From Nocardioides kribbensis (lineage in GTDB: Bacteria; Actinomycetota; Actinomycetes; Propionibacteriales; Nocardioidaceae), in NCBI RefSeq assembly GCF_015070375.1, contig NZ_JADCLL010000001.1, positions 188,501 to 252,500 on the forward strand: 64,000 bases of DNA, in the 5' to 3' direction. Under the pieces are notes generated by a model. It worked only from the letters and a program-made list of their open reading frames with translations. It did no database searches and was not told the origin of the DNA. Of the stretch, positions 22,653 through 31,054 are shown in pieces; within the stretch, counting starts at the first letter, position 1; every line of letters begins with the position of its first letter. The position numbers were made by a program, and so were the translations under genes.

Positions 22653-24016
22653 CAGACCAGCACGCTTCCTTCCATGACGCCGACCGCGCGGAGGTCGCGG
22701 TACCAGCGCTCGACGGGGTGTTCCTTGACGAAGCCGTGACCACCGAGCAGCTGCACGCCGTCGAGGCCGATCTGCATGCCCCGGTCGCTGCACGAGCGGC
22801 GGGCCAGCGCGACCTCGCGGGTGAAGTCCTTGCCCGCGGCGGCGCGGGCGGCGGCCTTGTAGGTGAGCAGGCGCATGGCCTGGAGCTCGATCGCGATGTT
22901 GGCGACCATGAAGGCCACCGACTGGCGGTGGGCGATCGGCTCGCCGAAGGCCTCGCGCTCCTTGACGTAGGGCGTGACGTAGTCGAGCACGGCCTGGCCG
23001 GTGCCCACGGCGAGGGCGCACCAGGCGAGGCGGGACAGACGCACGCACTCGGTGTAGGTGGTGCCGTCGGCGGAGCCCAGCAGGGCGCCGGCCGGCACGG
23101 AGACCCCGGACAGGCTCAGCCGGGTGAGGGAGGCGGCGCGCACGCCCATGGAGGGGTCGGCCTCGACGGCGAGGCCGTCGGCCGAGGACTCCACGAGGAA
23201 GAGGGCCGGCTTGCCCTCCAGCGACGCGCCCACCACGAAGAGCTCGGCCTCGGCGCCCCGCACCACGGCGCTCTTGACGCCGTCGAGCACGAAGCCCTCG
23301 CCGCTGCGGCGCGCCGTCGTGCTCGGCGAGAGCACGTCGAAGAGCACGGCGGGCTCGGTCAGGGCCAGGGCTGCGGCCGGCACCTCGTCGCCGGCGAAGG
23401 CGGGCAGGTAGGTCTGCTGCTGCTCCTCGCTGCCCCACAGACCGAGCGCGGTCGCGACGGCTCCAGGGGCGAGCGCGGCCACGGCCAGGCCCATGTCGCC
23501 CTTCGCGAGCGCCTCGGCCACGAGAGTGCCGGCCATGGCCGAGCGCTCCTCGGAGATGCCGCCCAGCGACTCGGGCACGCCGAGGATCGGCAGGCCGATC
23601 TCCAGGCTGGCCTTCAGCACCGGCTCGGGGGCCGCGCAGGCGTCGTCGGCCTCGGTGGCGGCCGGGCGCAGCACCTCCGCGGCGTACTCCGAGACGACGT
23701 CGACGAGCATCTGCTCGTCCTCGGTCGGGGTGAGGTCGAAGACGCCCTTCGGCGCGGCCGCCGGCACGCGCACGCCCGGCGTCGCACGGGAGCCGGCCCG
23801 GGCGAAGGTGCGACTGGCCGCGGTGGCGGTCTTGAAGCCGTTGCGGGTGGCGGTGAAGACCGCCTGCTCGGCGGGCCGGCGCAGACCGATGCGGTCGATC
23901 AGGTCGCTCTGCGCCAGCTTGTTGAGGGCGGCCACGGCGAGGCCGATGGGGTCGCGCGACTCCTGGGAGGAGACGCCGTGCTTCCCCCCGGGTCGCAAGC
24001 TCTTGGTCAGGTCCAT
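22652..24016 (-). CDS. Acyl-CoA dehydrogenase-like subunit (FadE24-like)
   Basis: A 454-aa acyl-CoA dehydrogenase homologue with a 70-residue N-terminal extension. The usual substrate loop is degenerate: AALALTEPAVLFDVLSPS replaces the TEPGxGSD signature seen in its partner. The C-terminus has REAFGEPIAHRQSVAFMVAN and QLLGGHGFVKEHPVERWYRD, as expected. It may therefore be the non-catalytic or specificity-giving half of a two-subunit dehydrogenase. First gene of the pair. The ATG at 24016 is 6 nt after a TACATT -10 that overlaps a 17-bp palindrome. Confidence 0.9.
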   Translation of the reverse strand: MDLTKSLRPGGKHGVSSQESRDPIGLAVAALNKLAQSDLIDRIGLRRPAEQAVFTATRNGFKTATAASRTFARAGSRATPGVRVPAAAPKGVFDLTPTEDEQMLVDVVSEYAAEVLRPAATEADDACAAPEPVLKASLEIGLPILGVPESLGGISEERSAMAGTLVAEALAKGDMGLAVAALAPGAVATALGLWGSEEQQQTYLPAFAGDEVPAAALALTEPAVLFDVLSPSTTARRSGEGFVLDGVKSAVVRGAEAELFVVGASLEGKPALFLVESSADGLAVEADPSMGVRAASLTRLSLSGVSVPAGALLGSADGTTYTECVRLSRLAWCALAVGTGQAVLDYVTPYVKEREAFGEPIAHRQSVAFMVANIAIELQAMRLLTYKAAARAAAGKDFTREVALARRSCSDRGMQIGLDGVQLLGGHGFVKEHPVERWYRDLRAVGVMEGSVLV

Positions 24017-24022
24017 GGACCA

Positions 24023-24041
24023 AATGTAACTGCCAGTTACA
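24023..24041 (-). promoter_or_regulatory. 17-bp palindromic operator overlapping leaderless -10 of acyl-CoA dehydrogenase operon
   Basis: TGTAACTG-G-CAGTTACA on the minus strand is a perfect 8-bp inverted repeat with a 1-nt centre. The -10 hexamer TACATT (24023-24028) lies partly within the right half-site and ends 6 nt before the ATG. Symmetry and position fit a TetR-type repressor site; no regulator gene is adjacent. Confidence 0.65.
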
Positions 24042-24109
24042 CCCAGCGCTACACCTCGTCCCATGCGACCGGTCACAACGCGGTTTCCGCTCCCCCGGGC
24101 CCTCGCTCC

Positions 24110-24115
24110 TAGGAT
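24110..24115 (+). promoter_or_regulatory. Leaderless -10 element (TAGGAT) for def
   Basis: TANNNT hexamer ending 7 nt before the ATG at 24123, with no Shine-Dalgarno. Confidence 0.45.
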
Positions 24116-24122
24116 CGAGGCC

Positions 24123-24722
24123 ATGTCCGAGCAGACCGCCCCGCCCGAGCACGCACCCTTCGGCCCCCTGCCCGCCGGAGGCACCGTCCGGCCCGTCACG
24201 CGCTGGGGCACACCGGTCATGCACCGCCCCCAGCAGGCCGTCACGTCCTTCGACGAGGACCTGCGCGCGCTCGTGGCCGACATGGTCGCCACGATGTACG
24301 CCGCGGACGGCGTGGGCCTGGCCGCCTGCCAGATCGGCGAGGACGTGGCGGTCTTCGTCTTCGACTGCCCCGACGCCCGGGGCGAGCGCACCGTCGGCGT
24401 GGTGTGCAACCCCGAGGTGACGCTGCCCGAGGGGCGCGAGCGCCAGCTCGACGACTCCGACGAGGGCTGCCTCTCCTTCCCCGGCGCCTTCGTCGAGTGC
24501 GCCCGCCCCGACCTCGCCACCGTCACCGGCCAGGGCCTCGACGGCCAGCCCGTGACCTTCACCGGCGACGGCCTGCTCGCGCGCTGCCTGCAGCACGAGA
24601 CCGACCACACCCGGGGCACCGTCTTCGGCGACCGGCTGCCCACCAAGGTGCGCAAGCGGCTCCAGAAGGAGCACGACCGGGCGGTCGAGGACTACCCCCT
24701 CGACTGGCCCGCCGGGTCCTGA
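24123..24722 (+). CDS. def: Peptide deformylase
   Basis: A 199-aa metalloenzyme that removes the N-formyl group from nascent proteins. All three motifs are present: GVGLAACQIG (about 61-70), EGCLSFPG (about 117-124, metal cysteine), and CLQHETDH (about 156-163, HExxH-type). GLAACQ and the short C-terminus suggest a type II/actinobacterial form. It is monocistronic, between the divergent acyl-CoA dehydrogenase operon and a convergent methyltransferase. No fmt or rpoZ is nearby, so it may be a secondary copy. Confidence 0.95.
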   Translation: MSEQTAPPEHAPFGPLPAGGTVRPVTRWGTPVMHRPQQAVTSFDEDLRALVADMVATMYAADGVGLAACQIGEDVAVFVFDCPDARGERTVGVVCNPEVTLPEGRERQLDDSDEGCLSFPGAFVECARPDLATVTGQGLDGQPVTFTGDGLLARCLQHETDHTRGTVFGDRLPTKVRKRLQKEHDRAVEDYPLDWPAGS

Positions 24723-24768
24723 CGGCCCTCTCCCACCCAGGCCGTCGGGTCCGGCCGCACGGGCCAGG

Positions 24769-25575
24769 TCACGAGCGGCGCGCCGTGACGTAGCAGGCCA
24801 CGGCCGTGGCCGCGGCGACGTTGAGGGAGTCGATCCCGGCGGCCATGGGGATGACCGCGCGACGGTCGGCCGCGCGCTCCCACCGCGGCGAGAGCCCGTG
24901 GCCCTCGGAGCCGAGCACCAGCGCCACCTTGTCGAGCCCGGCGACCGCCTGCTCCACCTCCGTGGCGTCGTCGGCGAGCGTGAGGGCCACGGTGGTGAAG
25001 CCGAGCTCGGAGAGGCTCGGCAGCGCCGTGGCCCAGTCGTCGACCCGCGTCCAGGGCAGGGTGAAGACCGCACCCATGCCGACCTTGATCGACCGGCGGT
25101 AGAGCGGGTCGGCGCAGCGCGGGGCCAGCAGCACCGCGTCGAAGCCGAGCGCGGCGCCGCAGCGGAAGATCGCGCCGACGTTGGTGTGGTCGACGAGGTC
25201 CTCCAGTACCAGGACCGAGCGCGCGCCGGCCACCACCGACTCGACGCTGGGCAGCGGACGCCGCTCGAGGGACGCCAGAGCGCCACGGTGCACGTGGAAT
25301 CCCGTGACCTGCTCGGCGAGGGCCTCCGACAGCACGTAGCAGGGCGCGTCGGTCGTCGCGAGGACGTCGCCGAGACCCTCGAGCCACCGCGGCGCCATGA
25401 GGAAGGAGCGCGGCTCGAAGCCGGCCTCCACCGAGCGCCGCACCACCTTCTCGCCCTCGGCGAGGAAGAGGCCGTGCTCGGCCTCGAGCGCCTTGCGCAG
25501 CTCGACGTCGCGCAGGTCGCGGTAGTCGGCCAGCCGCGGGTCGGCCGGGTCCTCGATCTCGACCAGCGTGGCCAT
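24769..25575 (-). CDS. SpoU/TrmH-family RNA methyltransferase
   Basis: A 268-aa SPOUT methyltransferase that transfers a methyl group from S-adenosylmethionine to a ribose 2'-OH in rRNA or tRNA. The three knot motifs are seen: VLVLEDLVDHTNVGAIFRC (about 120-138), VALVLGSEGHGLSP (about 213-226), and IPMAAGIDSLNVAAATAVA (about 238-256). The N-terminal domain resembles the L30e-like RNA-binding part of TsnR/RlmB-type enzymes. Its ATG overlaps the stop of the siroheme gene (TGATG). The exact target nucleotide cannot be read from sequence. Confidence 0.92.
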   Translation of the reverse strand: MATLVEIEDPADPRLADYRDLRDVELRKALEAEHGLFLAEGEKVVRRSVEAGFEPRSFLMAPRWLEGLGDVLATTDAPCYVLSEALAEQVTGFHVHRGALASLERRPLPSVESVVAGARSVLVLEDLVDHTNVGAIFRCGAALGFDAVLLAPRCADPLYRRSIKVGMGAVFTLPWTRVDDWATALPSLSELGFTTVALTLADDATEVEQAVAGLDKVALVLGSEGHGLSPRWERAADRRAVIPMAAGIDSLNVAAATAVACYVTARRS

Positions 25576-26867
25576 CAGACCAGGCCGTCGCCGCGCGGCG
25601 GCACCGTGTGGGCGTCGGGCCGGTCGAGCACGAGGGGCACGTCGGGGTAGGCCTCGGGGTGCGCCACGGCCACGACCGGGCCGATGACGATGATCGCGGG
25701 CGGCTTGACCTCCTGCGCGGCCAGGTCGGCGGCCAGGGTCCCCAGGCGGCTCAGCACGGTGCGCTCCCCCGGCATCGTGCCGTCGCACACGACGGCGACC
25801 GGCGTGCGGGGGTCGCGGCCGCCGTCGACCATGGCGGCGGCGATCGCGCCGGCGTTCTGCACGGCCATGAGCGCGACGACCGTGCCGTGCAGGCGGGCCA
25901 GGGCCTTCCAGTCGGTGAGCGACTCGGGGTGCTCGGGCGGCAGGTGGCCGGAGACCACGGTGAACTCGTGGGCGACCCCGCGGTGGGTCACCGGGATGCC
26001 CGCGACGGCCGGCACCGCGATGGAGCTGCTGAGACCCGGGATGACCCGCACGGGCACGCCGGCCTCGCGGCAGGCGATGACCTCCTCGTAGCCGCGGCCG
26101 AAGACGAAGTTGTCGCCGCCCTTGAAGCGGGCGACCCGCTGCCCGGCGAGGGCCCGCTCCACGATGACCCGGTTGATCTCCTCCTGCGCCGCCGCGCGGC
26201 CGCGCGGCAGCTTGGTGACGTCGATGAGCTCCACGTCGGGCGGCAGGTCGCCGAGCAGCTCGCGGGGGGCGAGCCGGTCGGCCACCACCACGTCGGCCTC
26301 CATCAGCGCCTTGCGCCCGGCCACCGAGACCAGGTCGGGGTCCCCCGGCCCGCCGCCGACCAGGACGACGCCCGGGGTGCGCTCGCCGCGCTCGTGCACC
26401 GCGCCGAGGGTGCCGGCCTGGAGCGCCTCGACGATCTCGTCGCGCACCAGCGCCGAGCGGCGGGGCTGGCGCTGCCCCAGCACCGCCACGGTCACGCCGT
26501 CGTGGCGACCGACCGCCGGCGTCCAGGCCGTGGCCTGCATGGCGTCGTCGGCGCGCACGCAGAAGACCCGGCGGGCCTCCGCCGCGGCGGAGACCCGCTC
26601 GTTGACGGCCTGGTCGTCGGTGGCGGCCACGGCGTACCAGGTGTCGTCGAGGTCGGCGTCGTCGAAGCCCCGGGCGTGCCAGGTGACCTCTCCTCCGCCG
26701 ACGAGCCCCTCGATCGCGGGGGTGACGTCGGGTGAGACGACCACGACCCGGGCGCCGACGGCGATGAGCAGCGGGATGCGTCGCTGGGCGACGTGCCCGC
26801 CCCCCACGACGACGACGCGCCGATCGTGCAGGCGCAGGCCGGAGAGGTAGGTCGGGAAGTCGTCCAC
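25575..26867 (-). CDS. cobA: Fused siroheme synthase / uroporphyrinogen-III C-methyltransferase
   Basis: A 430-aa bifunctional enzyme. The N-terminal part (about 1-150) is the precorrin-2 dehydrogenase/ferrochelatase-like domain with the NAD motif VVVVGGGHVAQRRIPLL. The C-terminal part (about 165-420) is the SAM-dependent methyltransferase with VGGGPGDPDLVSVAG, VVADRLAP, GRGYEEV and PVTHRGVAHEF. Together they make precorrin-2 and lead to siroheme for sulfite/nitrite reductases, or to cobalamin. The middle CysG dimerisation region is short, as in actinobacteria. GTG 26867 is preferred; an in-frame ATG at 26936 adds a glycine-rich stretch. Confidence 0.92.
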   Translation of the reverse strand: MDDFPTYLSGLRLHDRRVVVVGGGHVAQRRIPLLIAVGARVVVVSPDVTPAIEGLVGGGEVTWHARGFDDADLDDTWYAVAATDDQAVNERVSAAAEARRVFCVRADDAMQATAWTPAVGRHDGVTVAVLGQRQPRRSALVRDEIVEALQAGTLGAVHERGERTPGVVLVGGGPGDPDLVSVAGRKALMEADVVVADRLAPRELLGDLPPDVELIDVTKLPRGRAAAQEEINRVIVERALAGQRVARFKGGDNFVFGRGYEEVIACREAGVPVRVIPGLSSSIAVPAVAGIPVTHRGVAHEFTVVSGHLPPEHPESLTDWKALARLHGTVVALMAVQNAGAIAAAMVDGGRDPRTPVAVVCDGTMPGERTVLSRLGTLAADLAAQEVKPPAIIVIGPVVAVAHPEAYPDVPLVLDRPDAHTVPPRGDGLV

Positions 26868-26989
26868 CCGCCCATTGTCGCCGCTCCCCCCTCCGGGCTG
26901 GTGACCTGGGTTCGGGGGCCGGACTAGGTTGAACATCGAACGACTCCTGTGGAACAGCCGCAGGTGCGCCTACTGATGGGAGACGACGC

Positions 26990-27517
26990 ATGTCCCTGGA
27001 CCGACCGGTGAGCCCGGACCCCTACGAGCTGCTGCCGAAGGTGCCGTCCTTCACGGTGACCAGCGACGACGTGACGCAGGGCGCCCCGCTGAAGGACGAC
27101 CAGGTGGCCTCCGCCGGGGACTCCTCGCCGCACCTGTCGTGGGAGCAGGGGCCCGAGGGCACCAAGAGCTACACCGTCACCTGCTTCGACCCCGACGCCC
27201 CGACCCCGTCGGGCTTCTGGCACTGGGTGCTCGTCGACCTCCCCGCCGACTGCACCGAGCTGCCCGCCGGGATCGGTCGCGAGGGCGCGGAGCTGCCCGG
27301 CTCGGCCTTCATGTGCCGCAACGACGCCGGCACCAAGGCCTTCACCGGCGCCGCCCCGCCGCAGGGCGACCAGGTGCACCGCTACTACTTCGTGGTGCAC
27401 GCGGTGACCGAGGAGAGCCTCGGCGTCGACTCCGACGCCAGCGCGACCGTGGTCTCGTTCAACCTCGCGTTCAAGACCGCCGGGCGGGCCATCGTGCAGG
27501 GCACCTACCAGCACTGA
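26990..27517 (+). CDS. YbhB/YbcL family (PEBP/Raf kinase inhibitor-like) protein
   Basis: A 175-aa phosphatidylethanolamine-binding-protein family member. The anion-pocket motif is visible as [20 protein letters not shown] (about 64-83), and [17 protein letters not shown] (about 123-139) forms the second conserved block. Bacterial YbhB proteins are soluble and of unsettled function, possibly binding small ligands or protecting enzymes. The ATG at 26990 follows GGGAGA 6 nt upstream. Single gene with its own terminator. Confidence 0.95.
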   Translation: MSLDRPVSPDPYELLPKVPSFTVTSDDVTQGAPLKDDQVASAGDSSPHLSWEQGPEGTKSYTVTCFDPDAPTPSGFWHWVLVDLPADCTELPAGIGREGAELPGSAFMCRNDAGTKAFTGAAPPQGDQVHRYYFVVHAVTEESLGVDSDASATVVSFNLAFKTAGRAIVQGTYQH

Positions 27518-27534
27518 GCCCCCGCGTCCGCACC

Positions 27535-27567
27535 GCACGGCCCCGCGGCCCCGCCGCGGGGCCGTGC
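27535..27567 (+). terminator. Intrinsic terminator after PEBP gene
   Basis: Perfect 14-bp inverted repeat GCACGGCCCCGCGG / CCGCGGGGCCGTGC with a 5-nt loop, 17 nt after the stop. Confidence 0.85.
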
Positions 27568-27606
27568 TGCGTCTCCAGGGCCGGCGGGTCGCCCACGGGC
27601 GGCAGG

Positions 27607-28245
27607 TCAGCCGCCGGGCAGCTGGCCGGCGGCACGCAGCCGCTCGGCGAACGGCACCGGGTCGACCAGCTCGTCGCGGCGCTGGGGCACGGCTCGGAGC
27701 CCGCGCCGGGGCGAGACCAGGCCCGCGAGCTGCCCTGCCGCGCGCTCCACGCGCTCCTGCAGGCCCGGCGACCCGAAGTCCTCGCTCGCGGCGAAGACCC
27801 CCGTCGGCACGACCACGGCGCGCAGGTAGCCGAAGAGCGGGCGCAGCGCGTGGTCGAGCACCAGCGAGTGACGCGGTGTGCCGGCCGTGGCCGCCACGAG
27901 CACCGGGGTGCCCTCCAGCAGGTCGGGCTCGAGCACGTCGAAGAAGGTCTTGAAGAGCCCTGAGTACGACGCCGCGAAGACCGGCGTGACGACGATCAGG
28001 GCGTCGGCACCGCCGACGGCGTCGATCGCCGCGCCGAGCTCGTCGCCGGCGAACCCGGTGAGCAGGCGGTCGGCCAGCGCGTGGGCCAGCGGCCGCAGCT
28101 CGACGACCGTCACCTCCACCGGCCCCTCGCCCCCCTGCCCGAGCGCCTCGACGGTGGCCCCTGCGAGCCGGTCGGCCAGGAGCCGGGTCGACGACGGCAC
28201 GGACAGGCCGGCGCTGACGACCACGAGGCGCGTCGCCCGGCTCAC
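27607..28245 (-). CDS. NADPH-dependent FMN reductase (CE1759-like)
   Basis: A 212-aa flavodoxin-fold FMN reductase. VVSAGLSVPSSTRLLADRL (about 8-26) forms the phosphate-binding loop and VVTPVFAASYSGLFKTFFD (about 84-102) is the family block. It starts at GTG overlapping the stop of the upstream luciferase-like gene (GTGA). Such a pair is a two-component system: the reductase makes FMNH2 and the monooxygenase uses it. The family name comes from the Corynebacterium efficiens pair CE1758/CE1759. Confidence 0.92.
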   Translation of the reverse strand: MSRATRLVVVSAGLSVPSSTRLLADRLAGATVEALGQGGEGPVEVTVVELRPLAHALADRLLTGFAGDELGAAIDAVGGADALIVVTPVFAASYSGLFKTFFDVLEPDLLEGTPVLVAATAGTPRHSLVLDHALRPLFGYLRAVVVPTGVFAASEDFGSPGLQERVERAAGQLAGLVSPRRGLRAVPQRRDELVDPVPFAERLRAAGQLPGG

Positions 28246-29384
28246 GCCGACACCTCCTCGCGGGCCGCCTCGCCCGCGGGCGAGGCGGCCGCCACCCGCG
28301 CGGCGTGGGTGGGCGCGTCGGGCACGCCCGGGGCCCGCATCGCGGCGTAGCCGGCCCGCAGGTCGGGCAGGATCTCACCGAGCAGGTCGAGCTGCTCGAG
28401 CACGACGTCGAGCGGCAGACCGGCGTGGTCGAGCAGGAAGAGCTGGCGCTGGTAGTCGCCGACGTACTCCCGGAAGCCCAGGGTGCGCTCCAGCACCTGC
28501 TGCGGCGACCCGACGGTGAGGGGCGTCTGCGCGGCGAAGTCCTCCAGCGAGGGGCCGTGCCCGTAGACCGGGGCGTTGTCGAAGTACGGCCGGAACCGTC
28601 GCACCGCGTCCTGGCTGCGTCGGGCCATGAAGGCCTGGCCGCCGAGGCCCACGATCGCCTGGTCGGCGCGGCCGTGGCCGTAGTGCTCGAAGCGTCGGCG
28701 GTAGAGCGAGACCATCTGGCGGGTGTGTGAGGCGGGCCAGAAGATGTGGTTGGAGAAGAACCCGTCGCCGTAGTAGGCCGCCTGCTCGGCGATCTCGGGG
28801 CTGCGGATCGAGCCGTGCCACACGAAGGGCGCCACGCCGTCGAGCGGACGGGGCGTGGCGGTGAAGCCCTGCAGCGGGGTGCGGTGGCGGCCCTGCCAGT
28901 CGACGACGTCCTCGCGCCACAGACGGTGCAGGAGCGCGTAGTTCTCCACCGCGAGCTCGATGCCGTCGCGCACGTCCTTGCCGAACCACGGGTAGACCGG
29001 GCCGGTGTTGCCGCGCCCGAGCATGAGGTCCATGCGTCCGTCGGTGAGGTGCTGCAGCGTCGCGTAGTCCTCGGCGATGCGCACCGGGTCGGTCGTCGTG
29101 ATCAGCGTCGTCGACGTCGACAGCAGGATCCGCTCGGTCTGGGCGGCGATGTAGGCCATGGTGGTCGTCGGCGAGGAGGCCACGAAGGGCGGGTTGTGGT
29201 GCTGGCCCACGGCCACGACGTCGAGCCCGACCTCCTCGGCCTTGCGCGCGATCCGCACCTGGGCCTTGATCCGCTCGTGCTCGGTGGGGGTCCGGCCCGT
29301 GGTGGGGTCGGTGGTGACGTCGCCGACGCTGAAGAGGCCGATCTGGACCTGGGGCTGGACCTGGGGCTGGACCTGGGACTGCAT
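28242..29384 (-). CDS. LLM-class flavin-dependent monooxygenase (CE1758-like)
   Basis: A 380-aa luciferase-family TIM-barrel enzyme. VAVGQHHNPPFVASSPTTTM (about 57-76) carries the His-His motif, followed by LTDGRMDLMLGRGNTGPVYP and AYYGDGFFSNHIFWP. Partner of the coupled FMN reductase downstream. ATG 29384 has AGGAG about 9 nt upstream. Codons 3-13 are a QVQPQVQPQVQ string coded by a 12-bp tandem repeat. Substrate unknown. Confidence 0.93.
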   Translation of the reverse strand: MQSQVQPQVQPQVQIGLFSVGDVTTDPTTGRTPTEHERIKAQVRIARKAEEVGLDVVAVGQHHNPPFVASSPTTTMAYIAAQTERILLSTSTTLITTTDPVRIAEDYATLQHLTDGRMDLMLGRGNTGPVYPWFGKDVRDGIELAVENYALLHRLWREDVVDWQGRHRTPLQGFTATPRPLDGVAPFVWHGSIRSPEIAEQAAYYGDGFFSNHIFWPASHTRQMVSLYRRRFEHYGHGRADQAIVGLGGQAFMARRSQDAVRRFRPYFDNAPVYGHGPSLEDFAAQTPLTVGSPQQVLERTLGFREYVGDYQRQLFLLDHAGLPLDVVLEQLDLLGEILPDLRAGYAAMRAPGVPDAPTHAARVAAASPAGEAAREEVSA

Positions 29385-29484
29385 GGCGGGGACTCCTGAC
29401 CTGCTGGTGCCGCGAGATAGTTGAAATGCGTACTGAGTATCCCAACCCATGCGCCCGGCGCGCTATTCCGGCCAGGATGCCGTC

Positions 29485-30135
29485 ATGCCAGCCGCCCCGA
29501 CGCCCACCACGACACCCACCACGACACCGGTCCCCGGCCCCGGCCACCGCCTCCACCGTCTGCTGCCGGTGCTCGTGCTGCTGCTCACGGTGGGGCAGCT
29601 GGCCGTGGCCCAGTGGGTGCCCGGGATCGAGCGCTTCGAGGGCAAGGCCTTCGGTGCACGGCTGCTGGCCTACCCCGTGCTGATGCTGGTGGTGCCGGCC
29701 GTCTGGTGGCTCGCCTCCCGCCGCCGCCCCGCCGCCGACCGGGCGCCTGCGCCGTACGCCGCGACGACGCTGGTGATGCTGCCCTTCCTGGTCGACGTCA
29801 CCGGCAACAGCCTCGACCTCTACGACGCCGTCGTGTGGTGGGACGACGCCAACCACCTCGTCAACTGGGCCCTGCTGTGCGGCGGCCTGGGCCTCCTGGT
29901 CGCATCCACGCTGCCGCGGGGCTGGCAGGTCGTGCTCGTGGTCACCGGGATCGGGGCGGTGCTGGCGATCGCGTGGGAGGCCGGGGAGTGGCTCACGTTC
30001 ATCCGCCACGGCACCGAGGTGGAGACGGCCTACGAGGACACCCTCGGCGACGAGGTGCTCGGCACGCTGGGCGCGCTCGCGGCGGGTGTGGCGCTGGCCC
30101 TCACCCGCAGGCGCGCCCGGAGCCAGGGATGGTGA
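29485..30135 (+). CDS. Multi-pass membrane protein, YjdF/DUF2238-like
   Basis: A 216-aa integral membrane protein with about five helices. The conserved-looking stretches are VDVTGNSLDLYDAVVWWDDAN (with H/N and acidic residues inside the membrane) and AIAWEAGEWLTF, then DTLGDEVLGTLGALAAG. This layout resembles the DUF2238/YjdF group of predicted membrane proteins; function unknown. The start at 29485 has CCAGGA nearby; an in-frame ATG at 29449 adds 12 residues. It ends 4 nt before the convergent glycosylase gene. Confidence 0.75.
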   Translation: MPAAPTPTTTPTTTPVPGPGHRLHRLLPVLVLLLTVGQLAVAQWVPGIERFEGKAFGARLLAYPVLMLVVPAVWWLASRRRPAADRAPAPYAATTLVMLPFLVDVTGNSLDLYDAVVWWDDANHLVNWALLCGGLGLLVASTLPRGWQVVLVVTGIGAVLAIAWEAGEWLTFIRHGTEVETAYEDTLGDEVLGTLGALAAGVALALTRRRARSQGW

Positions 30136-30139
30136 CCGG

Positions 30140-30994
30140 CTAGTCCTGCTCCTGCGGGCACCACCAGGTGGTGCGACCACCCACGGTGGCGCGCTGCATC
30201 TCCGCACCGCACCGCGGGCAGTGGCCGCCGGCGTGGCGGTGCGCGACGACCTCCCCGGTGTGGACCCCGCCGAGCCGCAGCGCTCGTCGTACGCCGGAGC
30301 GCAGCGCCGCGTGCAGCTCGGTGAGTTCGTCGTGGTCGAGCTCGCGGGCCGGGCGGCGGGGGTCGAGGCGGGCCTGCCACAGCACCTCGTCGGCGAGCAG
30401 GTTGCCGATGCCCGCGAGCGTCCCCTGGTCGAGCAGCCGTGCCTTCAGCGGGGCCGTGCCGCGGCCCACGAGACGGCGGAAGTCGGCGACGCCGACCTCA
30501 CCGGCGTCGGGGCCCAGCGCGTCGAGGTCGGGGTCGAGGCGCACGCGACCGAGGCGGCGCTTGTCGAAGAGGCGCAGCGAGCCGCCGTCGTCGAACCCCA
30601 GGGTGAAGCGGTACCACTCGGGCTTCTGCGGCCCCCGGTCGCCCGGACGCTCGGGGCCGGAGCCGACGTAGTCACCACCGGTGTCGGCCTCACGCTGGCC
30701 GGCCTCGTCGCCGCGGGCGGGCGAGACGAGGATGCGTCCGGCCATGCCCAGGTGGATGCCCAGGAGCGGACCGGGGGTGCGTGAGCGGCCCGCCCCGGAG
30801 GTCTCGCACCACATCGCCTTGCCCCGGCGACGGGCCGCGGTCAGCCGGCGACCGACCAGGGCCGAGGCGATCTCGCCCGGGGCGTGCGGGCGGCACTCGT
30901 AGGAGTCGGTGTCGTCGACGGACACGATGCGCCGCTCCAGCGCCGAGCGCTCGATCACGGCGCGGGCGGACTCGACCTCGGGCAGCTCGGGCAT
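30140..30994 (-). CDS. Fpg/Nei-family DNA glycosylase with incomplete zinc finger
   Basis: A 284-aa base-excision repair glycosylase/AP lyase. The N-terminal catalytic PELPEVE is intact (Pro2, Glu3), followed by the RRRGKAMW lysine loop, GIHLGMAGR, and the H2TH segment [16 protein letters not shown]. The C-terminal zinc finger reads CPRCG...WWCPQEQD and stops, so only three of the usual four cysteines are present. A charged insert of about 30 residues follows GMAGRILV. Substrate (8-oxoguanine or oxidised pyrimidines) cannot be told. CAGACT lies 6 nt before the ATG. Confidence 0.92.
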   Translation of the reverse strand: MPELPEVESARAVIERSALERRIVSVDDTDSYECRPHAPGEIASALVGRRLTAARRRGKAMWCETSGAGRSRTPGPLLGIHLGMAGRILVSPARGDEAGQREADTGGDYVGSGPERPGDRGPQKPEWYRFTLGFDDGGSLRLFDKRRLGRVRLDPDLDALGPDAGEVGVADFRRLVGRGTAPLKARLLDQGTLAGIGNLLADEVLWQARLDPRRPARELDHDELTELHAALRSGVRRALRLGGVHTGEVVAHRHAGGHCPRCGAEMQRATVGGRTTWWCPQEQD

Positions 30995-31054
30995 GGGTCG
31001 AGTCTGGGTGCCCGGCCTGCGCCGCGGCCCACCCCTCGGGCCCGAGCCCGGTGG

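Noticed and set aside
30140..30160. A frameshift that would restore the fourth zinc cysteine of the Fpg/Nei protein.
   Set aside because: No single-base shift in the last codons gives CPxC before a stop, so the loss appears genuine on this sequence.
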